In this document: positions 1-4,364 of the stretch, piece after piece
How the letters are laid out: each line of letters begins with the position of its first letter
How positions within the stretch are numbered: the stretch's first letter is position 1
DNA from: JASFQI01 sp050115555
Lineage (GTDB): Bacteria; Desulfobacterota; DSM-4660; Desulfatiglandales; HGW-15
NCBI GenBank assembly: GCA_050115555.1
Contig: JASFQI010000276.1
Span: 1-6,724 of the forward strand
Reading direction: 5' to 3'
DNA length: 6,724 bases
Translations under genes and position numbers: made by a program
Notes under the pieces: generated by a model
Databases searched by the model: none
Seen by the model: the letters and a program-made list of their open reading frames with translations, nothing else
Told to the model about the DNA's origin: nothing

Positions 1-188
1 TCGAAGTCGACGCGTTCTGCCTGGTGGAGGTCCACGATCTCACCGAGCTGAAAGCGCCCCTGTACGCCGCGGATCTCGGCCATGGGGGGGGCTTTGGGGG
101 TCATGGAGGCGCACCCCGAGAGGCCCGCAGCGGCCAAGGCCGCAGCCAGCAGGCCGATATGGAACAATCGATGGGTCATCGCTTTCAT
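1..188 (-). CDS. Putative lipoprotein precursor, N-terminal part (runs off left edge)
   Basis: The minus strand reads open from ATG at 188 to the window edge: 62 whole codons with no stop. The N-terminus is a classic lipoprotein signal peptide: basic residues K2 and R7, a hydrophobic Ala/Leu-rich core (about residues 11-22) and the lipobox Leu-Ser-Gly-Cys with the acylated Cys at 26. Ala at +2 gives no inner-membrane retention signal of the Asp type, so outer-membrane sorting by Lol is the likely fate (inference). The mature part begins with a Pro-rich linker, then a segment reading GRFQLGEIVDL. Too little is visible to name a family; a ChaN/DUF399-like haem-uptake lipoprotein is one weak possibility. 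The start at 188 is preferred over the in-frame ATG at 179 because a weak GAAAG lies about 9 bases upstream of it. It is transcribed divergently from the acetyltransferase gene. Confidence 0.8.
   Translation of the reverse strand, partial: MKAMTHRLFHIGLLAAALAAAGLSGCASMTPKAPPMAEIRGVQGRFQLGEIVDLHQAERVDF
84..91. repeat. G8/C8 homopolymer inside the lipoprotein gene
   Basis: Eight G in a row on the plus strand (C8 in the coding sense), followed after four bases by G5 at 96-100. The tract encodes the Ala-Pro-Pro linker at residues 33-35, shortly after the lipidated Cys26. A tract of this length can slip during replication; a one-base change would frameshift nearly the whole mature protein. Whether it does so is unknown. 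Confidence 0.6.
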
Positions 189-210
189 GTGAAACGTCTT
201 TCAAAATCAA

Positions 211-229
211 TCTCGGGCGAGGCCCGAGA
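211..229. repeat. Perfect 8-bp inverted repeat in the lipoprotein leader
   Basis: TCTCGGGC (211-218) and GCCCGAGA (222-229) are exact inverse complements separated by three bases, giving a tight GC-rich hairpin. On the minus strand it is followed by TTGATTTTG, only weakly T-rich, and it ends 22 bases before the lipoprotein start codon. It may be a leader hairpin or a weak terminator-like element for minus-strand transcription; an operator is also possible. The structure is seen directly; the role is inference. Confidence 0.5.
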
Positions 230-265
230 AAGCCGACATAACCGGGTTGAGGTCGGACAAATGCC

Positions 266-295
266 TTGACTCGTTTCTTTCGTATCACTTACCCT
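266..295 (+). promoter_or_regulatory. Candidate sigma-70 promoter for the acetyltransferase-uvrC unit
   Basis: TTGACT at 266-271 matches five of six bases of the -35 consensus. TACCCT at 290-295, 18 bases later, keeps the most conserved -10 bases (TA....T) but is otherwise poor. The predicted start of transcription is near 302, exactly at the left arm of the inverted repeat at 301-332. It is the best pair in the divergent gap, but the weak -10 keeps this uncertain. Confidence 0.35.
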
Positions 296-300
296 GACGA

Positions 301-332
301 GGTGCAAGCTTGGAGAACAAGAGGCTTGCACC
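301..332. repeat. 9-bp perfect inverted repeat upstream of the acetyltransferase gene
   Basis: GGTGCAAGC (301-309) and GCTTGCACC (324-332) are exact inverse complements with 14 bases between them; a G-U and a T-A pair could extend the stem to 11 pairs around a 10-base loop. It lies between the candidate promoter and the ribosome binding site, so it could be an operator at the transcription start or a hairpin in the 5' leader. No T-run follows, so it is not an intrinsic terminator. Confidence 0.55.
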
Positions 333-379
333 CAAGAGGCAACCCTGGGCCGGGCCCATTCGCGGACCAGGGTGTCCTG

Positions 380-387
380 AGAGGGAA
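380..387 (+). promoter_or_regulatory. Ribosome binding site deciding a TTG start
   Basis: The purine-rich AGAGGGA run lies about 5 bases before TTG at 392. The longer open frame from TTG at 266 has no such site, and that TTG is itself part of the candidate -35 box, so 392 is the better start. Confidence 0.6.
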
Positions 388-391
388 TATC

Positions 392-979
392 TTGGATACC
401 GACACCCCGCTTGTCCACGTCCTGAAGGACTATCCCAAGGAAGTCATCCTCCGCGATGGAAGCGGGGTCACCCTGAGGCCCCTGAGAGAGGATGACGAGC
501 CGCTGCTGCATCGCATGCTGAGCCGCCTGCCCGACGAGGATCGCTGGTTCCTGGGCCTGGGAGATCGCGTGGCGGAGTACGCAAAAAAATGGGCCCAAAA
601 CCCCGACCCGGATCGTGTCATCTCCATAGTGGCTGTGCTCGAGGGAGACATGATCGCCGTGGCTGCGCTGGTGCGTGGTCGACCCGGAGCGGAGGGTCAT
701 GTGGGAAGGATCCTGATTTCGGTAGCCCCGGCCTTCAGGGAAAGACGCCTTGGGACCTGGATGCTCCTGGACCTGGTCAATGCGGCCATGTCCATGGGAC
801 TGGAAAGGCTCGTTATGTATTTGGTCGAGGGCCGGGATGAATCCATCATGCGCGGTGTGGAAAAGCTTCGTTTCGTCAAGGAAGCGGTGCTGGAGGCGTT
901 TATCAAGGACTCGAACGGTGCGTTCCACGACCTGGCGATCATGGTCAAGCGCATTCCCCGCGAGTGGGCCGGGCACTAA
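392..979 (+). CDS. GNAT-family N-acetyltransferase, substrate unknown
   Basis: A protein of 195 residues from the TTG at 392. The sequence has the order expected of the Gcn5-related acetyltransferase fold: an opening strand with LRPLREDDEPLL (about 28-39), a loop and helix region (40-70), strands around 76-94, and the acetyl-CoA-binding motif A at about 107-125 (ILISVAPAFRERRLGTWML), where R118-R119-L120-G121 stands for the RxxGxG/A pyrophosphate loop, with Trp123 in place of the last small residue. A motif-B-like segment, VEKLRFVKEAVLEAFIKD, follows at about 156-173. Such enzymes move an acetyl group from acetyl-CoA to an amine of a small molecule or protein in the cytoplasm; nothing here shows which. 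The residues upstream of 392 in this frame (from 266) look non-coding (Gly/Pro/Arg-rich and crossed by the inverted repeat). It ends 30 bases before uvrC, same strand and same frame, so co-transcription is likely. Confidence 0.85.
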   Translation: MDTDTPLVHVLKDYPKEVILRDGSGVTLRPLREDDEPLLHRMLSRLPDEDRWFLGLGDRVAEYAKKWAQNPDPDRVISIVAVLEGDMIAVAALVRGRPGAEGHVGRILISVAPAFRERRLGTWMLLDLVNAAMSMGLERLVMYLVEGRDESIMRGVEKLRFVKEAVLEAFIKDSNGAFHDLAIMVKRIPREWAGH

Positions 980-1009
980 CACGGAAGCGCGGGACGAAAT
1001 TCTGATGAA

Positions 1010-2851
1010 ATGAATCAGGAACCCATTTCCTACCGGGGTCTGGATCCCGAATCCCTTCGGCGCGACGTGCCCACCGGACCCGGCGTCTACCTTTTCAAGG
1101 ACGCGGCGGGGCGCATCCTCTACGTGGGCAAGGCCAAGAACCTTCGAAAGAGGGTCTTGAGCTACTGCAAGCCGGTGGCCGACTTGCCGCCGAAAACGCG
1201 CCTGATGGTTCAAAAGGCGCGGTCTCTGGATACCCTGCTTACGGACACGGAGAACGAGGCGTTCATCCTCGAAGACACGTTGATCAAGAGGCATATGCCC
1301 CGATACAACGTGGTGCTTCGGGATGATAAACGCTACCCCTGCCTTCGTCTGGATCTGCGTCGACCCTACCCCAGGCTCCAGGTCGTTCGGAGGATCCAGA
1401 AGGACGGGGCACTGTATTTCGGGCCCTTTTCATCCGCGGGTTCCGTTCGAACGACGCTCAAGTTGATCGAAACGATCTTTCCCCTGCGCAAATGCCGGGG
1501 AAATCAGCCGCCCAGGCGATCCCGTCCCTGCCTGAATTTCCAGCTGAACCGATGCCTCGGTCCCTGCACCCAGGATGTGCCCCCCGAGACCTACCGGGAT
1601 CTCGTTGAGCAGGTGAGGCTCTTCCTGGAGGGGCGAAACCGGGAGCTCCTCGTACGCCTGGGAAAGGACATGAAGGCGGCGTCCGAAGGCCTCCAATTCG
1701 AGAAGGCCGCTCGAATCCGGGATCAGATTCGGGCCGTGGAACGGACCATCGAGCGGCAGCACGTGGTGTCCCGGTCCATGGAGGACCGGGATGCGATCGG
1801 TGTGGCCTTTAAGGATGGTGTATTCCAAGTGGTCAATCTTCACGTCCGCAACGGCGCCCTGGCCGGGAGTCGAGGCTACCTCTTCAGGGAGCGCGCGGCA
1901 TCCCCCTCTGAGGTCCTGGAGGCGTTCATCAAGCAGTATTATGCCCGGGAGACGTTTATCCCGGCAAGCATACTGATTTCTCACCCGGTGGACGATCGGG
2001 CATCCATCGAGGCTTGGATATCAGAGCTTGCCGGCCGGAAGGTCACCCTCCACCGGCCTGTGCGGGGGGAGAAACGCCGGCTCGTGTCCATGGCCGAGAC
2101 CAATGCGGAGAATCTCCTTCGCGCGCAGGCGGCCGCGCGGGAGGACGTCATGGAGCAGCTGCGCAATGTGCTTCGACTGGAAGAGCGGCCGAGCACGGTC
2201 GAGGGGATGGACATCTCGAACTTTCAAGGAAGCAAGGCCGTAGGCACCGTGGTACGATTTCGAGAGGGGCGGCCGGATCGGAGCGGATATCGCAACTACC
2301 GGATTCACCAGGTGGAAGGGATCGACGACTACGCCATGATGGCGGAGATGACCGCTCGCCGTCTGCCCAAAGGGCATTGGCCGGATGTGCTCCTGGTGGA
2401 CGGGGGCCGGGGCCATCTGGCCGTGGTCAAGCGGGTGGTGGATGAGGTGGCGGGGCAGGAAGGCCCTGCTCTGGCAGCCCTTGCAAAAAGGGACGACCAC
2501 CTCGGGGAACAGGCGGACAAGGTGTTCGTCCCGGGAAGAAAAAATCCTCTTTCCCTGGCCCCTGATCATCCGGTGCTTCTTTTCCTCATGCAGGTGAGGG
2601 ACGAAACCCATCGACGGGCAGTGGCATACCATCGAAGGCTTCGAGGAAAGGCCATGAAGGCATCGGCACTGGACGGCGTGCCGGGGGTCGGTCCCAAGAG
2701 GAAAAAGCTCCTGCTGACCCGCTTCGGCAGCGTCAAGGCTCTGGCAGGGGCCGCTCCAGAAAAGATAGCTGAAGTTCCCGGAATCACCCTGGGAACCGCC
2801 CGTGCAATTCTGGAGGCTGTGGGGAACGGGCCTCCCTCCGGAATAGGATAG
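1010..2851 (+). CDS. uvrC: Excinuclease ABC subunit C (UvrC)
   Basis: UvrC is the dual-incision nuclease of UvrABC nucleotide excision repair: it joins the UvrB-DNA complex in the cytoplasm and cuts 3' then 5' of the lesion. The 613-residue length is normal. Domains: GIY-YIG nuclease at about 20-101 (PGVYLF, then ILYVGKAKNLRKRV; likely catalytic Tyr27, Tyr38, Arg48, Glu88); a four-cysteine cluster C162, C174, C182, C186, whose 12-8-4 spacing equals that of the [4Fe-4S] ligands of E. coli UvrC; UVR (UvrB-contact) helix pair at about 214-249; RNase H-like endonuclease domain at about 395-545 with Asp401 (GMDISNFQG), Asp464 (LLVDGGRGHL) and His534 (RDETHRRAV); tandem helix-hairpin-helix DNA-binding motif at about 551-605 (GVPGVGPKRKKLL and EVPGITLGTA). 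ATG 1010 is the only possible start nearby, because the acetyltransferase stop TAA (977-979) is in the same frame. The ribosome binding site is weak (GGGACG, about 13 bases away), which may suggest coupling to the upstream gene. All key residues are present, so it should be active. Confidence 0.99.
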   Translation: MNQEPISYRGLDPESLRRDVPTGPGVYLFKDAAGRILYVGKAKNLRKRVLSYCKPVADLPPKTRLMVQKARSLDTLLTDTENEAFILEDTLIKRHMPRYNVVLRDDKRYPCLRLDLRRPYPRLQVVRRIQKDGALYFGPFSSAGSVRTTLKLIETIFPLRKCRGNQPPRRSRPCLNFQLNRCLGPCTQDVPPETYRDLVEQVRLFLEGRNRELLVRLGKDMKAASEGLQFEKAARIRDQIRAVERTIERQHVVSRSMEDRDAIGVAFKDGVFQVVNLHVRNGALAGSRGYLFRERAASPSEVLEAFIKQYYARETFIPASILISHPVDDRASIEAWISELAGRKVTLHRPVRGEKRRLVSMAETNAENLLRAQAAAREDVMEQLRNVLRLEERPSTVEGMDISNFQGSKAVGTVVRFREGRPDRSGYRNYRIHQVEGIDDYAMMAEMTARRLPKGHWPDVLLVDGGRGHLAVVKRVVDEVAGQEGPALAALAKRDDHLGEQADKVFVPGRKNPLSLAPDHPVLLFLMQVRDETHRRAVAYHRRLRGKAMKASALDGVPGVGPKRKKLLLTRFGSVKALAGAAPEKIAEVPGITLGTARAILEAVGNGPPSGIG

Positions 2852-2854
2852 CGC

Positions 2855-2884
2855 TTGACAAGGAAAAAACTGATGTGGTAATGT
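2855..2884 (+). promoter_or_regulatory. Sigma-70-type promoter for the M23 peptidase gene
   Basis: TTGACA (2855-2860), a perfect -35 box, begins four bases after the uvrC stop. TAATGT (2879-2884) follows after 18 bases and is preceded by TG one base away, an extended -10. Transcription would start near 2891, about 75 bases before the TTG start at 2965. This argues that the peptidase gene can be expressed independently of uvrC. Confidence 0.6.
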
Positions 2885-2953
2885 GCATCGACCTTTCGTC
2901 GGTTCGTTGCCTTTTCCACTCCCAAATCACCCACCGGGACGCTAGATTGAGAT

Positions 2954-2961
2954 AAGGGAAG
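2954..2961 (+). promoter_or_regulatory. Ribosome binding site supporting the TTG start of the M23 gene
   Basis: AAGGGAAG lies about 4-5 bases before TTG at 2965. The first in-frame ATG (2989) would remove eight residues of the N-terminal motif KKITIMFLSEGARKVRQ, which I recall in similar form in related membrane-anchored M23 proteins, and it has no comparable site. Confidence 0.65.
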
Positions 2962-2964
2962 CCA

Positions 2965-3873
2965 TTGGCCGCCAAAAAGATTACCATCATGTTCCTGTCC
3001 GAAGGGGCCAGGAAAGTACGCCAGATCAAGGTCCCTAGATTCCTCATCACGTTTTTTCTGTTGGTCGTCCTGTGTGCCGCCTTCTCCATGAGCTGGTTGG
3101 TACGCGACTACCGCGAGGTCAAGCAAGACGTGCCCGAACTGGAACGCCTTCGCAAGGAGAACAGCCAGCAGAAAATTCAGCTTCTTGCCCTTTCCCAGAA
3201 AATTCAACAGATTAGCGGCACGATGAAGGATCTGCGGGAGTTTGATCAGAAGCTCAAGATGATGGTGAACCTGGATGATGGAGAAGAGAGCAGGCCGTTT
3301 ATTGGCATCGGCGGATCCGATGCGTCGGTCTTCAATCCTGATTATACCGTGGAAAAGGCCCACAAGAACCTGGTGCGTCTCATGCATCAGTCCCTGGACA
3401 GCTTGGAAGAAGAGGCGGCGATTCGGACCGGGGAGAAAAAAGAGCTTTATAAGTACCTGGAAAATCAGAAGGCCATGCTCCGGTGCACCCCGTCCCTGTG
3501 GCCCACCAAAGGCTGGGTCAGCTCGGGATTCGGTTCACGCATCTCCCCCTTTACCAACAAGAAGGAGTTTCACCAGGGGCTCGACATCTGTACACGAAAA
3601 GGGACCCCGATCATTGCGCCGGCGGACGGGGTGGTTACGGGTGTGGGGTCTAATTATGGGTACGGGAAGATTCTCACCATTAAGCACGGCTACGGCTTGA
3701 AAACGCGATACGCCCACTTGAATACCATCCTGGTCAAGAAGGGGGAGTATGTCAAACGCGGGCAGGAGATCGCCAAAGTCGGGACCACAGGACGTACCAC
3801 GGGTCCCCACCTCCACTACGAGGTCCATCTCAAGAACGTTCCCGTCAACCCCATGCGGTACATCATCAACTGA
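2965..3873 (+). CDS. Membrane-anchored M23 (LytM-type) metallopeptidase
   Basis: A 302-residue protein. Order of parts: short basic cytoplasmic N-terminus (1-25, several Lys/Arg); one transmembrane helix at about 26-46, positive side inward so the rest should be periplasmic; a coiled-coil stretch rich in Leu, Lys, Glu and Gln at about 52-104; a second helical stretch at about 128-172; then the M23 domain at about 180-302. The domain keeps every active-site residue: HxxxD at H203/D207, YAHL with H251, and HLH at H282/H284 (by analogy with LytM, H203, D207 and H284 bind zinc, while H251 and H282 take part in catalysis). It is therefore predicted to be a working peptidoglycan endopeptidase cutting peptide cross-links, not a degenerate EnvC/NlpD-type activator. 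Substrate and partners are not shown. It has its own candidate promoter and is followed by 491 bases before secA; from memory, M23 next to secA is also seen in other deltaproteobacteria. The start is TTG (see the ribosome binding site at 2954-2961). Confidence 0.95.
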   Translation: MAAKKITIMFLSEGARKVRQIKVPRFLITFFLLVVLCAAFSMSWLVRDYREVKQDVPELERLRKENSQQKIQLLALSQKIQQISGTMKDLREFDQKLKMMVNLDDGEESRPFIGIGGSDASVFNPDYTVEKAHKNLVRLMHQSLDSLEEEAAIRTGEKKELYKYLENQKAMLRCTPSLWPTKGWVSSGFGSRISPFTNKKEFHQGLDICTRKGTPIIAPADGVVTGVGSNYGYGKILTIKHGYGLKTRYAHLNTILVKKGEYVKRGQEIAKVGTTGRTTGPHLHYEVHLKNVPVNPMRYIIN

Positions 3874-4018
3874 TTTCCTTCCAGAAACGGTTATTCTTCG
3901 TATCCTGAGGTGCGGGTCCTGAGTCTATCCTTGGGGCGCTGAGACCAAATCCCTCATTTCACGCGTAAAGCCGTGGGGTTCGAAAAAGCAAGACTCTGAG
4001 ATTACTATGTTTCTTGGA

Positions 4019-4215
4019 GTTTGACGGTTTTGCGAGAAAAGGGGATTTTCGGGTCCATCGTGTTTCGGTTGCGTCTCTGTCTCGCCGAGTTTTTTGTGGG
4101 GCCATTTCGCATTCTATCGGTCCCACAAACACCCGGGAAACTTCACCGGACAGCGACTCGATTCCTCTCCAGCAGGAAAACGAGATCGCGTTCGAATCAT
4201 CGGTTTGACGCTTTT
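4019..4215 (+). repeat. Direct repeat GTTTGACGnTTTT, two copies
   Basis: The 13-base motif occurs at 4019-4031 (n = G) and 4203-4215 (n = C), both on the plus strand and 184 bases apart; 12 of 13 bases match. Each contains a TTGACG that resembles a -35 box, but neither has a good -10 at normal distance. It may be a repeated protein-binding site or chance. Confidence 0.35.
4093..4129. repeat. 11-pair inverted repeat upstream of secA
   Basis: TTTGTGGGGCC (4093-4103) pairs with GGTCCCACAAA (4119-4129): ten Watson-Crick pairs and one G-U, around a 15-base loop. No T-run follows on either strand, so it is not a simple terminator. Just before it, TTCGG (4064-4068) and CCGAG (4085-4089) form a short weak stem followed by six T (4090-4095); that T-run overlaps the left arm of the larger repeat, so the two structures could compete. 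Confidence 0.5.
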
Positions 4216-4364
4216 CTTTTTTCCCGTTTCATGTAAACTAAATGGTTATTTGATCTTTGGGTTCCCGGGTGTGCGACGGCGGAGGGCTATCAAAGCCGAC
4301 CCGAAACCGAAGTCCGCATCGGGGAACGTTCAACGTGCGCTTTGAAAGGAATCGAGTTCATCCC

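Larger units (their letters stand above)
3874..4364. other. 491-base intergenic region and probable secA leader
   Basis: No believable gene on either strand: open frames here begin at TTG or GTG, lack ribosome binding sites and give low-complexity Arg/Ser-rich peptides; the only ATG frames on the plus strand are tiny (five codons at 4007, three at 4242). The region is less GC-rich than its neighbours, with T-rich tracts at 4028-4065, 4090-4095 and 4211-4229. It contains the inverted repeat at 4093-4129, a direct repeat at 4019/4203, and an AT-rich stretch (4205-4260) with TTGACG (4205) and TAAACT (4234) that would be the natural place for the secA promoter, though their 23-base spacing is too long for one sigma-70 promoter. 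I see no strong intrinsic terminator after the M23 gene. Two bits, 4047-4055 and 4298-4306, are perfect 9-base complements and could pair over a distance in RNA. Confidence 0.6.

Noticed and set aside
233..256. Short imperfect stem CCGAC/GTCGG in the divergent region
   Set aside because: Only five pairs with a 14-base spacing, expected by chance in GC-rich DNA.
266..391. N-terminal extension of the acetyltransferase by 42 codons from the TTG at 266
   Set aside because: This TTG lacks a ribosome binding site, lies within the candidate -35 box, and the extra residues look non-coding and cross an inverted repeat.
977..1013. Acetyltransferase and uvrC share a reading frame, with only TAA and ten codons between, and a tiny ATGAAATGA frame overlaps the uvrC start
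   Set aside because: A shared frame occurs one time in three by chance, and nothing suggests stop-codon readthrough or a functional two-codon peptide.
185..1294. A 369-codon minus-strand open frame opposite the acetyltransferase and uvrC start
   Set aside because: It spans two plus-strand genes and their intergenic region, is rich in His/Arg/Gln, and has no family features; it is a shadow frame.
3968..3995. tRNA-like T-loop GGTTCGA near 3977
   Set aside because: The flanking bases do not form a T-stem and no acceptor or anticodon arms can be built around it.
4014..4345. Three overlapping open frames of 64-83 codons in the secA leader, considered as a SecM-like regulator
   Set aside because: Starts are TTG/GTG-type or lack ribosome binding sites, the peptides have no signal sequence or arrest-like C-terminus, and they cross the inverted repeat.
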